A stretch of DNA of 64,000 nucleotides from Tillus elongatus (GCA_964006375.1 OZ023265.1:165566118-165630117), one strand, 5' to 3'; positions 24,866 through 39,247 are shown, counted from the stretch's first letter. The notes: a model not told the origin generated them from the letters alone. Program-made: numbers and translations.

Positions 24866-24908
24866 CCTTTGATAACGCTAACTTGGTTAGCGAAACGATC
24901 ATTAGGTC
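24866..24908 (+). ncRNA. Hammerhead-like motif, degenerate
   Basis: TTTGATAACGCTAACTTGG is followed by TTAGCGAAACGATCATTAGG. A GCTAAC/GTTAGC stem II lies between a TGAT.A box and GAAAC, with a short palindromic region in the stem III position. The box departs from CUGANGA and an extra C precedes stem II, so cleavage is doubtful for this copy. Confidence 0.45.
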
Positions 24909-25050
24909 TTTTAAAATGTGTTGTGGTGATTTGGGTTCTCCAAGTGTGCTTGTCAGTGCTCATCACAGGTTTGAATCTTCACTTTATCATATAAAAGTGG
25001 TAGAACGCAGTCCTGTTATATTACCTGACATCCCCCACATGTGGGTCAGG

Positions 25051-25546
25051 TATCTCATAAGTTTATTGTTGTTTTATAACCTTGGGTATAACTTGCTATA
25101 TTTCTGAATGCTGGCAACGCTGAACGCCGTGGATGGGGAAAGTCTCCTTGTGGTCTGGTAGTAAACATGTAGATGTAGAAGTAGACAGTGCAAGTGTTTG
25201 GGGACAGTCGGGCTCGTCAACCTACATTTCTCTACTTTTTAGACTCGTCGTTCCAGTCGAGTCCCACTAGGCCCAACGTTCGCTCTGCGCTCACTTGCCT
25301 GACTCGAGCTAGTCCTTCCATCTTTTGAGTATCAGCGCCTTAGACCACATAATAAGGTATCATTAGCTAATCTACATCACGAGCACGACGCTCTGTCGTG
25401 TCACGCTTCTGCTTTCTCATATTGTTAGATATCCTGAACAATAAATTATTTCTTCCTCATACTAAATACTGGGTTAGTCCTGTTTTATTAGACACAAAAC
25501 TCTGTTGCATCATTTCAATCGCGTCATTGTTACAAAAAAAAAGTTC
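25051..25546. other. Unassigned spacer
   Basis: No recognised domain or repeat; somewhat higher GC than the surrounding elements. Confidence 0.4.
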
Positions 25547-26300
<754 letters not shown>

Positions 26301-26552
26301 TGAAAAATTTCTGTTATAACAGTGAACTAAACTGTCAGTTATTACATAATGTAAAGTAATATGTACTTTTCCGACAATAAGAGACCTTTGCAAGCAAGTT
26401 TCAAGCAGCAAGTAGTATTTAACAATTTTTAAGAGCTTTCGGCGAGTCGATTGTATGTATCCTTAATGTGAAGCTTGCTAAAGCAAGTGTGTAAATCAAG
26501 TATTTTAAGTTTCTAGCTTTATAGAAAATTTTGTTTTAGAGATACAAATGTC

Positions 26553-26700
26553 TCGCCGCAACAAGTGCGTTATAGTAGTGAATATTCATAAAAATATTTT
26601 TAATAACAAATATGTATTTTTTAATGAATTTTTATTTTAAAAAATTCACTAATAGAGAGGTATCGATGGTGAGACTTTGCAAAAAAATTTTCAAAGAGCG
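26553..26700 (+). repeat. H-family terminus and hairpin
   Basis: A variant terminus (CGCCGCAACAAGTGCG) with ATAGTAGTGAATATTCAT, then a TTAATGAATTTT...AAAATTCACTAA hairpin and part of an H2 left block. Confidence 0.45.
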
Positions 26701-27290
26701 CGAATTAGGAAACATAAATTTAAGAACTCATCAAACACATGACACGTATTATGTTGTTCGTATTTGTTTGAAAATCTTAGTTTGCTGCTTCGTCGTACTG
26801 GTTCTCCTTTCCGTTCTGCATGCCTACAACCACCTCCAATGCATAAACAACAGGAAAAAATTGTTGGGAACAATCCCCAAGAAAGTTATGGTACATGTGA
26901 CGAATAAAGGTTCTGGGCGGGGTAACAGGATTTTAAGGAGGTGTAGCTACAAAATGGAATAATAGCAGCTTATACAGGTCCAAGTAAACTGTTGTTTCGC
27001 ATTTTGCGCTCATATTTTCTTTTTATCTTTTTCCCCGCTCAGCACCCCTATTCAGTCCTGGTGCTGCAACTCTTTTGGGGGTTATTTGCGCGAATTTTTT
27101 TTTGCGGTTTGTGCATTCAGGCGCGGTTCTAAGAATGTTTTTGAAAAAAGTTCTAAAAACCCTTTGGAAGCTAATCCGCAAATTTACCGTTTAAACTAGG
27201 TACTTTACGATATTATGTAGTTTGATACGCTTACAATTTTGCATACACCAGATGAAGAGCAGAAACTAAGAGTAAAAAAAATAAAATGTC

Positions 27291-28399
<1,109 letters not shown>

Positions 28400-28462
28400 A
28401 ACCTTTTTTAATGAAGACAGGCATCAAATTAGGTTATAAGGTATAAGCTATATAGTAAAAGT

Positions 28463-29661
28463 CTGGACGCAGCAAGTGCGTTATGGAAGTGAAGTTTCAT
28501 GAAAATATTTTTAAAGCAAATATGTCTTTTTTTAATGAAGACAGGCAATTTGGTTACCGGTATAACCTATATAGTAAAAGCAATGTACTATATTTCATCA
28601 AAATAACTTATTGCTTGAAAATGTCCAAAAATTTTCCGAAAATAAAGTTAAAATGTTTCCGAGCCAACAAATCTTAGGTTAATAGCATATTAAGTTATTG
28701 AAATTTGTGCATTTAATGAAAATTCGCTACGAACTCACATACTGCGTCTCGATTTTTTCTTACAAACACGCATCTTATTTCAATAAAAAATGCAAAAGGC
28801 AATAATATAAGGGTGTTATAAAATAGATTGTAGATATCAACAACGACTTCTGGGCCAGCCCGTGATTGTTAAAATAATTTTATAAGATGCAGCTCAAGAC
28901 ACCCTATAATTAATGTATACAATTTTGTGTCGTATCTTGTACAATAACAATTAATTATATTGAGCTTTACCGTAGAAATGCGTCACTCTCTATATATGTA
29001 ACCAGATAAAAACTGAAACTAGACCCAGATAAAGATTATCGTGGGCCTAGTTTGCGTTTAAAACAATCATTTAAAAATTCAAAAGTCGCGGTCTTCTCAT
29101 TAACGATTTTTTTCTACGAAAATTAGGTAAACATTATAGACCGTTAAACCATAAACTTAACTAAAACTACCGCCAAAGCATCAGAGAAAGGGTTTATTTG
29201 AAACGAAATTTCTGGAGACATTTTAGTAAAATGGAGGACAATCACGGTTGAAGCTGAAACTTAAGGCTTTGCAGAACACTCTTCTTGTGACATTTTCTTG
29301 ACATAATCCAGATTTGTTTCAGGTGATTTGCCTAAATGTTGCCAATTTTGACGTTTCAAATCGCGACTTTGACGTTTTGAGGAAAACTCCAAATTTAGTT
29401 TCTTTAAATGCCCATAACTTTTTTGTCTTTTAACTAACAGAGATAAATTTTGGCACTTGTGTCACTATTTATAATAATACACGCCTATCAAATTTGGTTG
29501 CCCTTACTTTGTTACTTCCGGATATATAAATTTTATCCGGAATAAAACACAAAATTTCCCGGGAAATTTTCCTGGATAGCGAACTTATCCAAGCCACTTG
29601 CAAAAGGAAGGCACTCAGAAAATTTTATCAAAATCGGCCAACTATTTTTTGAGTTATCGGT

Positions 29662-29739
<78 letters not shown>
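28463..29739 (+). repeat. H1-family composite copy 3
   Basis: A 289-bp inverted-end module (28463-28751), a ~200-bp block, a ~700-bp block, then (AT)n. The order matches 1320-2647, but without the first internal (AT)n tract. Confidence 0.65.
29665..29739. repeat. (AT)n microsatellite 17
   Basis: About 75 bp of AT closing H1 copy 3. Confidence 0.97.
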
Positions 29740-29742
<3 letters not shown>

Positions 29743-31059
29743 ACGCATGTTTATGTCAAACAATGTTATAAAATTGTCTCTAAATTGGCATTTGGATTTT
29801 CTCAAATAACAAGGACAAAAAGAATGATTCAATGCAGAAAGTGTTACTAAATGGTTTTTGGGCGTTGGGAAGTAAATGCACAAAATGGGGTTGACGATGA
29901 ACAGATTTATTAAGGAAGCAAAATGAACTCTTTGGTATGTCAAAATTTTAGTAGTCAATGTCATCTTTACAAGTTTTGATTACTCTATTTGGATAAACCT
30001 ATTAAAATTGTGACTTGGACAAGCACAAGTTGTCAACTTATTTGTTAAATATTACAATGTATAATCTATCTCAATAAATATATACTATTACTATTACTAT
30101 ATTACATATAAAAATTGAATCGATCATTTGGATGAATTTTTTCAAAATTCAAAAGTTGAGATTTCCTCACTGGTGAATTTGTTTTAGCTAAATTTACTAA
30201 AAACAATGTACCATATTTCATCAAAATAACTTATTGTTTGAAAAAGTACAAACATTTTCGGAAAATAATCTTGAGATGTTCCCCAAAAAACTGGTCAGAT
30301 TTTTCTGGACAACGAACCTGTTCAAGCTATTTCCCCACCTAGCAAGATATAATTATTCACAAAAAGCTTTCCGACGGAATTCTCAAAAAAGGTTTACATG
30401 AAATTTTTTTCACGAGAATCCGGAAATAATTTTTTTACAATAACTTATTAAACACTTATTGCCAAAATGTCACAAAAATCTTAAAATCAATTATTTCTGC
30501 GGAAACAAAAAACTTTTTGCGACTATTTTATTTTTACAAAAAACTTGCCTAAAGAATACATACAATTCAAATTATATACCTAATCTGTCACTAAGTCGAA
30601 AAAATCGGAAAATGCAAAAAAAATATTTCCAAAACTAGAGTCTGTAGGTATAGGGAGTTATTCAATTTCAAAAAATTGAGTTACGATAGTTTGATTTTTC
30701 CAACTTCAGTCGCTATTTAAGAGCGTTCTGTATACGGCATCTCAATTTTTTTGGACATATAATAAACAAAGACCTCTCTAAATGCGTAACTTTCATGAGA
30801 CTCGCCTATCTATTGGTAAATATAATTGAGAACCTCTCTTAATGCATTATTTTCATGGGTCTCCGATTTCCATTGGCAAAAACGGCGTATCACAATTTTT
30901 GATATGTTCCGAAATGTAAAAAGTTGAAAAGCAATTGAAATAACATGAAAACGATGGGCGATATAAATGTTTTCTCCTTACAAGCATGCATTAAAATTGG
31001 ATGAAAAATACAATAAGGCTACCAAAAATGAGCTGTTCCATAAAAAAAGAAAACCTGTA
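29740..31059. other. Mostly unassigned, with H-family scraps
   Basis: 30110-30345 contains recognisable H2/H1 pieces (GAATTTTTTCAAAATTCAAAAG; ATCAAAATAACTTATTGTTTG). The rest shows nothing identifiable. Confidence 0.4.
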
Positions 31060-31965
31060 TCACCAAAGACTAATGGGCCAGCCCTGTGATTGTCAACATA
31101 ATTTTATAAGATGCAGCTCAAAACATCCTATAAATAACTTTTATAAGATTTTCTGTATCTTGTATAATAACCGATATATTGAGCTAAACACGTAAAATCT
31201 GAAATTGACCCTGGAGACACCTAATTCGCACTATTTTGAAGAAATATTTAAAAATTTTAAATCCGCGGTCTTCTCAATAACGATTTTTTCTACGAGAATT
31301 CCCGAAAAAATCTAGACTATTAAACCACAAACTCTATTACTGAAACTGCAGCCAAATCATCAGATAATGGGTCTATTTGAAATGAATTTTCTGCAAATAT
31401 TTTAGTAAAATGAAGGACAATGATGGTTGAAGCTGCGACTTGTGGCTTTGTAAAACACATTTATTATCACATTTGATTTACATAGGCCGTATTTATTTTA
31501 GCTTCTCCGTCTGAAAATTTCAAATTTTGACGTTTCAAATCGAACTTTGGCAATTTAAGAAGAAAAGCTTTAACATTTTTAAAGTATTTTTTCTGTTTAT
31601 TCTTGACCTTTTTGCGTCAAGAAAACCTAATCTTTGTCTGTAATATACAGTATATCTTGTTATCAACACAAAATATTTTGGTTTTGTGCATTTCTCTGGT
31701 CATCGGTATCACCAATTTTTTTAAATGCCTATATTTTTTTTTCCTTTCAACTTAAAGATCTGATTTTTTCCACGTAGGGTAAATTTAATAGTGTTAACCT
31801 AAATACAAAATTTTGCTGCCATAGCTTTGTTATTTTCGAAGATACAAAAATTTTCTGAAAGAACCCAAAATTTTCCAGGAAAAACTGGTCCGATTTTCGT
31901 GAATAACGAACTTATCCAAGCCACTTGCAAAAGGAAGGCACCCACTAAATTTAACAAACGCTATT
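31060..31965 (+). repeat. H1-family copy 4, diverged
   Basis: Shares the TTATAAGATGCAGCTCAAA, TCTACGAGAATT and TTTTGACGTTTCAAATCG blocks with other H1 copies, but is more diverged and lacks the terminal (AT)n. Confidence 0.5.
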
Positions 31966-32240
31966 AAAGACTAAGTGACTTTATAGGAATATAATTTATT
32001 TTTGGCCGATTTTAATTAGTTATGAACTCATCTCGCGACGTCGATAGAAAAATACCATCTACCAAATTTAGTTGTTCTATGTTGGGGTATTGCTGCGATA
32101 CAGCTGGTTCTTGTAATTCTTAAATTGAACTAAATCTTACGAGGTCAATATCTCACCAACCATTAGCGTCAGCTAAATTTTATATAAAAATTTGAGGTCC
32201 TCTACACGCATACATTCTGTGTCCATTGCGTTACGAATCG

Positions 32241-32366
<126 letters not shown>

Positions 32367-32483
32367 ACAGATCTCCTCATTAGTGAATTTTTTTATTCAC
32401 TAAAATGATGGCTATAATAAAAACAATTCACTGAACTTCACTGACCCAAAAATGTCATCAGAGGGATGAAAATAAAGTTTATT

Positions 32484-32610
32484 CATCCCTCTGGGCGCTA
32501 GCTCTGCTGGCGAGGCCATCGTCGGGTCTGAAAAGTGTGTTGTGGTGAATCGGGTTCCCCAAAGTGCAAATATCAGTGCTCATCACAGGTTTCAATCTTC
32601 ACTAAGTAGT
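32484..32610 (+). repeat. Penelope-like leader fragment
   Basis: GGGCGCTAGCTCTGCTGGCGAGG is a diverged hammerhead-like stem II region, followed by GTTGTGGTGAATCGGGTTC and GTGCTCATCACAGG shared with the other leader copies. Confidence 0.45.
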
Positions 32611-32690
32611 CATAACAACTGTTGTTGACTGAACGGGTTGCGAAATTGCTGGAGTTGGTTATGGTGTGGGCAACACTCCATGTATCTTAA

Positions 32691-32898
32691 AAAAAAGGTA
32701 AAGGTAAGATGTTTACTGGCAATTAGGCCATTGCTGACCCTTTTTGCTCATCTAAACTAACCTACCCTCCACCTTGAGCTAGATCTCAACGACGACAGTG
32801 ATTTGAAAAATCATCCGCCCCCGGTAAGTCTCGAACCGTCGACCCCCGAGTCCCTATTGGAAAGTCTGAATCGACTTTCCCGCACGGCCACGGAGGCG
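32691..32898 (-). mobile_element. tRNA-derived SINE with 15-bp target duplication
   Basis: CTCCATGTATCTTAA occurs perfectly at 32676-32690 and 32899-32913, bracketing the insert. On the minus strand the head has an A-box-like TGGCCGTGCGG and a B-box GGTTCGAGACT, as in RNA polymerase III promoters derived from tRNA. The 3' end is a T-rich/CTTTA tail rather than poly(A). Retrotransposition would depend on a LINE partner supplied in trans. Confidence 0.8.
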
Positions 32899-33009
32899 CT
32901 CCATGTATCTTAACTAGGTCATGTATTTGTTGATGTAATATATATAATTACGAGGCTTGTTCAATTGAAACCTATCTTTGGTTCAGAAAAATATTGGCAA
33001 GTATATTTA

Positions 33010-33535
33010 CAATTAATTACCACTATTATTAAGGCATATATCTCATTGTTTCACCAACCTATGTATACCCTGCTTAAAGAATTATTGTGGCTGCTGATCG
33101 AAGAATTCTTTTACGTCATTTTGTACTTCTTCGTCCGACTGAAAACGATTACCTTTTAACGCCTTTTGTTGTAACCCAGTTTGTGTACGATACTATAGAC
33201 GGATCCTATGCTCACACCAACATTTTTTGAAATTACTCTGATTGACATTCGACGCTTTTCTCTAATCAGGCCTTCTACACATGCCACATTCCTGTCTGTT
33301 GATGCAGTACTCAATGCAACTGGTCGCCGCTTATCATTCGTCTCCTCTCTTCCACTCTTAAATTTTCAACATCATTCCTTGACAGTTGGATACGCAAAAC
33401 GTGCGTTTCCATACACTGCTTACATTCGTGTATGAATTTGCAATGGTTGCAAACCTTCAGCACACAAAAATTGAATGACCACACACTGATTATATTTGGA
33501 CGGATTGTTAACAACAAACGCCATTTTAAAGTCAC
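33010..33535 (-). pseudogene. mariner transposase remnant, N-terminus fused to C-terminus
   Basis: Minus-strand frames read VVNNPSKYNQCVVIQFLCAEG (the first mariner HTH), then STASTDRNVACVEGLIREKRR and SIRVISKNVGVSIGSVYSIV (the second HTH). They jump to FQSDEEVQNDVKEFFDQQPQ and FFKQGIHRLVKQ, the characteristic C-terminal tail. Stops and frameshifts are present and the whole catalytic domain between the HTH and tail is deleted. The DNA-binding half might once have bound ends without cutting. Confidence 0.75.
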
Positions 33536-35403
33536 AATACTTTAAATCTCTGTCAAATACAAATGATAGGAACTGATCAGTGTGATGTTTGCAATGGTTG
33601 CAAACCTTCAGCACACAAAAATTTAATGACCGCACACTGATTATATTTGGACGGATTGTTAACAACAAACGCCATTTTAATGTCATAATACTTAAAATCG
33701 CTGTCAAATACAAATGATAGGAACTGATCAGTGTGATGTTTGCAATGGTTGCAAACCTTCAGCACAGAAAAATTGAATGACTCCACATTGATGATATTTG
33801 GACGGATTGTTAACAACAAACGCCATTTTAAAGTCACAATACTTAAAATCGCTGTCAAATACAAATGATGGGAACTGATCAGTGTGATGTTTGCAATGGT
33901 TGCAAACCTTCAGCACACAAAAATTGAATGACCGCACACTGATTATATTTGGACGGATTGTTAACAACAAATGCCATTTTAAAGTCACAATACTTAAAAT
34001 CGCTGTCAAATACAAATGATGGGAACTGATCAGGGTGATGTTTGCAATGGTTGCAAACCTTCAGCACACAAAAATTGAATGACCCCACACTGATGATATT
34101 TGGACGGATTGTTAACAACAAACGCCATTTTAAAGTCACGATACTTAAAATCGCTGTCAAATACAAATGATAGGAACTGATCAGTGTGATGTTTGCAATG
34201 GTTGCAAACCTTCAGCACACAAAAATTGAATGACCCCACACTGATGATATTTGGACGGATTGTTAACAACAAACGCCATTTAAAGTCACGATACTTAAAA
34301 TCGCTGTCAAATACAAATGATAGGAACTGATCAGTGTGATGTTTGCAATGGTTGCAAACCTGCAGCACACAAAAATTGAATGACCGCACACTGATTATAT
34401 TTGGACGGATTGTTAACAACAAATGCCATTTTAAAGTCACAATACTTAAAATCGCTGTCAAATACAAATGATGGGAACTGATCAGGGTGATGTTTGCAAT
34501 GGTTGCAAACCTTCAGCACACAAAAATTGAATGACCCCACACTGATGATATTTGGACGGATTGTTAACAACAAACGCCATTTTAAAGTCACGATACTTAA
34601 AATCGCTGTCAAATACAAATGATAGGAACTGATCAGTGTGATGTTTGCAATGGTTGCAAACCTTCAGCACACAAAAATTGAATGACCCCACACTGATGAT
34701 ATTTGGACGGATTGTTAACAACAAACGCCATTTAAAGTCACGATACTTAAAATCGCTGTCAAATACAAATGATAGTAAGTGATCAGTGTGGTTTTTGCAA
34801 TGGTTGCAAACCTTCAGCACACAAAAATTAAATGACCACACACTGATTATATTTGGACGGATTGTTAACAACAAACGCCATTTTAAAGTCACAATACTTA
34901 AAATCGCTGTCAAATACAAATGATAGGAACTGATCAGTGTGATTTTTGCAATGGTTGCAAACCTTCAGCACACAAAAATTAAATGACCCCAGACTGATGA
35001 TATTTGGACGGATTGTTAACAACAAACGCCATTTTAAAGTCACAATACTTAAAATCGCTGTCAAATACAAATGATAGGAACTGATCAGTGTGATGTTTAC
35101 AATGGTTGCAAACCTTCAGCACACAAAAATTAAATGACCCCAGACTGATGATATTTGGACGGATTGTTAACAACAAACGCCATTTTAAAGTCACAATACT
35201 TAAAATCGCTGTCAAATACAAATGATAGGAACTGATCAGTGTGATGTTTACAATGGTTGCAAACCTTCAGCACACAAAAATTGAATGACCGCACACTGAT
35301 GATATTTGGACGGATTGTTAACAACAAACGCCATTTTAAAGTCACAATACTTAAAATCGCTGTCAAATACAAATGATAGGAACTGATCAGTGTGATGTTT
35401 ACA
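33437..35403 (-). repeat. 151-bp satellite array derived from the mariner start region
   Basis: About 13 head-to-tail monomers of 151 bp (two of 150 bp). Each contains, on the minus strand, 5' leader sequence, the initiation ATGGC and the first ~30 transposase codons (MAFVVNNPSKYNQC, IQFLCAEGLQPLQ) before returning to leader. Only the innermost monomer continues into the rest of the gene. A ~452-bp higher-order unit (three monomers, one with a 1-bp deletion near 34278 and again near 34730) is duplicated. The ~95 to 145-codon open frames across the array are a consequence of repetition. Confidence 0.9.
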
Positions 35404-35498
35404 AACACAACTAACACTGCAAAACGTCAGTTTAGTGATTACAACTGTTACCAAGGCTGACCTGAGCAAAGATGGATTTCAATTGAACAAGCCTCGTA

Positions 35499-38400
35499 GT
35501 TTAGCAAAGTAGATATTGTGGGCTACTATTGACGCTTCAAATATCAGATCGATTCTGCATTGTATGTGTGGAATTTTTTCAAATCTACTAAGCAAATGCA
35601 TCATAAATTAACAGAGAAAAGTGTGAAGTTAATAAATCAGATTGTATTTAATATAATGCAATCCGGGGTAGCGAAACATTCCGCAATGAAGCGCACTTAC
35701 TAATTAGTGGAATGTTTGTACACGTATTTACCATGCGACTTTGTCTGCATTAAGCTTATTAACTCTGTTCATTTGCTGCTCCACGTGCTTCCTTTTCTAA
35801 AATCCCTCCTCTATTATTGCTGCGTCTCTGTGTATGTGTGTGTTTGTAACAGAGAATCTACTAAATACATCTGACGAGACATTATTGACCAACTCCTAGT
35901 TCAAGCATGGAAGAACTATTCCATGGTGACGTAGCTGTCCTGTTTACAAACAACTAAAACTGCGGAAATACTGAGAATAGAGACTATAGCGACGCGACCC
36001 TGGGTGTATATTTCCAATTTTGGTAAACAGACATATCATACATCAATGCCCAGTGATTTTGGATGATATAAAGTGAATAATGTTTCCAGCTGCAGTCCTT
36101 TTGGATTTTTTAGGTAATTCCGTTGACCATTTGTGACCGTTTTTGCCATTTAAGCTTATTGTTTTAAAAGTTATTACATATTTCGAAGTTGTACGTACTT
36201 GTGATAAAGGAATACTTCAGATCCTCTTCAGATTCAGTACTATCTTTCTCTTGGATAACAGAATCAGCTAAATTATTAACATTATCGTCTTCTATATCGG
36301 AACCACATGATTCAACTTCTAAATTGTCCTCCTATCATAAAGGAGGTTTTATTAAAATGATATTTGTAACGATTCAGTTTTTACGTGGAATCATTACTGG
36401 TTTAAAAACACTTAGAAAACCCCCAAGTATAATAAATAATACCAGAAACCCTATCTATGTTAAATATTTCAAGTTTTGGTTTCAAAATACTGTTGATGAA
36501 AATTTGCTAAAAAATTCTGTATCGTAAGAAGCGTACTGAACTCCCTATAATATACGTCGAAATCTAAATATTTAAAAACGTTGCATTTTGTTGGGGAAAA
36601 TAAACATCTCTATTGTCCTGAAATTCCAGGTAAAAGCTGACGTAATTATGATGAAATCTAGAAAAACGGTTAGCAAATGAACGGACGAGTCCATTATTGT
36701 GGAGGTGTATATAGAAGACGTTGTGACTTCGCCAGCGATTGGAGGTCTCGTTTTATCTCGTTCGAAGAATGAAGGCGAGAAAGAGCTCGCACATAGCCAC
36801 TAACGCTCATGACTCTGAAAATTTCGTGCAGGGGTCAGGAGCAGCAGAACGCTCTCTACCTCTAGGGAGTCTGGCACTGACGCCTGTGGCGGAAACACGT
36901 TGACTTTAGGTGTCTCACGAATTGCCTTATAACTGAGTTTTTAATAGTCTTTCTGTTACCTATACTGCCTTCTAACAATACTCAGTGGTTATTTGAAGTG
37001 TTTTAGTGATTTTAGAGTTTAAATAAACACCGTAGTTAGCATAAAAACGGAACTTAAGTTGTGGTTCTGTGTTTCAACCTGTTGATTTGCTACTTTAAAA
37101 AGAATTCTGGGTTATCGCCGAAGTTTAAGTCAATTGGCAGTGAATTTCGCTAAGGCAAATTCAACGTTTTAATTGTAAATCGCGAAGTCTCCACCAAGCG
37201 ACTTCAGAATATCAACCTGGTTGTCAAAGGGTTTTGTACACGTAACACAATAAATCCATCGGCTTAGTAACCATCAATGGGAACAATCACTGTTTTCCCA
37301 GCTTCTTTTCTCTTGTTGGAGCTACTGAGACTTGTGTCAGCTATCAGTATTTGATTCAATTTGGAGGTCGTCTCCATAGAGTAAGTAAAGTTCAAGGTAG
37401 AAGATTCGGTGAGTCAATAGAATTTTTCTCTTAACTAGAAAACTTGGTCTTATGCACTCATCTGGCAACTGAACTTTTATAAGCTGAAATTTCAAAGACA
37501 CTCAATCAAGTTTATATTTTGAGCAATGTCAGGGAGTTGCTATTAGAATAATTATGAATTTCCTGTTTTAATCTCTGGAATCTCATCAATTTTTTTTTTA
37601 ATTTAAACACGTAGTTTTTGAAATTGTAATCAGTGAATCTTGTCTGTAAAAATATGTAACCTGTACATTGTCTTTAATGTCACCTGTTTTTCAATAATTA
37701 GTATAAAGTTTTCACGGAGGTATACATGTATAAATACATATCTTTTTTGTTTCAAAATTGAGCTTCACTTGAGAAACTGGCCAGGATATGAGTAAAACAG
37801 AATTGGTCGACAAACGTCAAATAATTTTCATATTCAGTTTGTTTACTTTTGGGCTGCAACACACAGCATCTGATTTTTAACATATATCAATATATAAGTG
37901 CTTAGATTCTTTAGTAATTAACAAACCACATTTGTCTCACTATTCTGTCACATGTATGTAAATTAATAATTTCTTGTTAGTGAAATTCTTGCTATTCATT
38001 TGATTTCTATTTGTGTACAACTAATGTTCATTTTGAGAGTTACCAACCATTTAATTTTATTTTGTTCACCATTTCAAAATCAATTCATGTGAATAAATTT
38101 AATATTTTGTTACATTAACATGTCTGTCTGATTGAAAATTAGTTCCTCTTTAAACCCTTTTGACCTTCGGTGACGACGCTTATAAGAACTCTTGATCTCG
38201 ATTTCCTAGATATCGAAAATAAACTTTTACAAAAATTATCGTAACTAGGCACTTGTTTAAAGCGCTGATAAATATGAGACTTCAGGCAGTGCAACAACAC
38301 AACAATAGCGTAAGTAGTAAACAATAATAAGATCTTCAAACCTTATAAAGCATCTCTAATCCTGCTAATTATAAATCTGATACATATAAACTTTTCAGGG

Positions 38401-39244
38401 TAGGACTTATAGGAAATAGTGACCTTACTACTGACCAGATTTGGGTTCACTTGAGGTCCCGCATATATTACTACTACTGCCTGCATATTACCGAGTTATA
38501 AATTCTTTTATTTAAGGGAGGTTACAGATTATAATTTTAAGCTTTATGCGTCTCAAGAAATCAAATGTTTTGTAAAAAAATGTGCATTTAAATCATATAA
38601 GTGGATTGTAAAGTTAATCGTGTTATTTTTAATTGTCAAATTCAGGTTGGTGTAAAGTTTACTTTTTATGCTTGTTAGATTTTCCCACCTGCCTAATTAA
38701 ATTTTTAGACTTTCACATATGTGTTTGTGTTTCTCCTAACAAGTGTTTTAGAATATTAACGCTCCTGTTAGTTGAAAGATAAAATTGAAGCATGGTATAG
38801 TGGAAAGGAAAGTCTAGCTCCAGCAGCAGCGGCTTTCCAATTAACTAATTAAACATAAAGTGGACTTCGTATTTTAAATGAGATTATTTAAATATATTCC
38901 TCCAACTCGGGTCTACCTTTTCCTCTATCCCTTCTTTGTCCATACAAATAAAATTGTTCTTGGTCCCACACAAAATAACGTTGTTATTGTCCCTAATGGA
39001 CCCGGAGCATTGTTCTGCTTCTCTTAATATGGTCTTGTATATACATATATATGTGTGTGTGTGTGTTTGTGTGTGAGTAAGTTTGTAGTTCTATTGGCAA
39101 TTTGAGCTTTTAGAGCACTTTATCTGCTTTACCAGCATATTGTGATTTTCTCAATTCAGATGGGCAAGAGTGCATTCTCACCTATTTTAATAAATGTTAA
39201 TTTTAGTGAAAATTCACAAATGAAATATTTTCATCTACACAGAA

Positions 39245-39247
<3 letters not shown>
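35499..39247. other. Largely unassigned region
   Basis: No transposon ends or protein domains were recognised over about 3.7 kb. A TATA-like element at 36704-36712 and AATAAA at 37022-37027 could mark another decayed LTR or transcription unit, without other support. A short GT run lies at 39051-39077. Confidence 0.4.
36163..36331 (-). other. Short acidic open segment, unrecognised
   Basis: The minus strand opens after TAG (a possible splice acceptor, TTATGATAG/GAGGAC). It reads EDNLEVESCGSDIEDDNVNN, then LADSVIQEKDSTESEEDLKY, to a stop after about 55 codons. Strong acidic bias and balanced codon use look coding-like. Acidic N-termini occur in some transposases and nuclear proteins, but no domain is present, so no function is assigned. 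Confidence 0.25.

Larger units (their letters stand above)
24541..25050 (+). mobile_element. Penelope-like promoter and leader fragment
   Basis: Contains a core promoter, a hammerhead-like motif and the leader GTGATTTGGGTTCTCCAA...GTGCTCATCACAGG. Closely related leaders occur at 20887-20960, 32500-32610, 49790-49890, 50933-51030 and 63480-63600. The arrangement fits the pseudo-LTR of a Penelope-like element. The coding part is absent here. Confidence 0.55.
32951..35496 (-). mobile_element. Internally deleted mariner carrying its own satellite
   Basis: The inverted termini CGAGGCTTGTTCAATTGAAA (left; the right end is the inverse with a few differences over ~38 bp) are flanked by TA at 32949-32950 and 35497-35498. 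From the right end inward on the minus strand come the 5' leader, a 13-copy tandem array, the transposase N-terminal region, and directly its C-terminal tail. The DDD catalytic core is missing. It is therefore non-autonomous. Confidence 0.85.

Noticed and set aside
33437..35403. A CRISPR array
   Set aside because: The direct repeats are 151 bp, with no unique spacers and homology to mariner, in a eukaryotic context.
33420..35469. Repeated ~95 and ~145-codon minus-strand open frames as genuine proteins
   Set aside because: They are the same satellite read repeatedly. Only the MAFVVNNPSKYNQ start corresponds to real transposase coding sequence.
36700..37060. A second solo LTR
   Set aside because: Only a TATA-like element and AATAAA were seen; no terminal motifs, initiator or paired copy.
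39051..39077. The GT-rich run as a regulatory Z-DNA element
   Set aside because: Short, interrupted and with no gene nearby; ordinary microsatellite.
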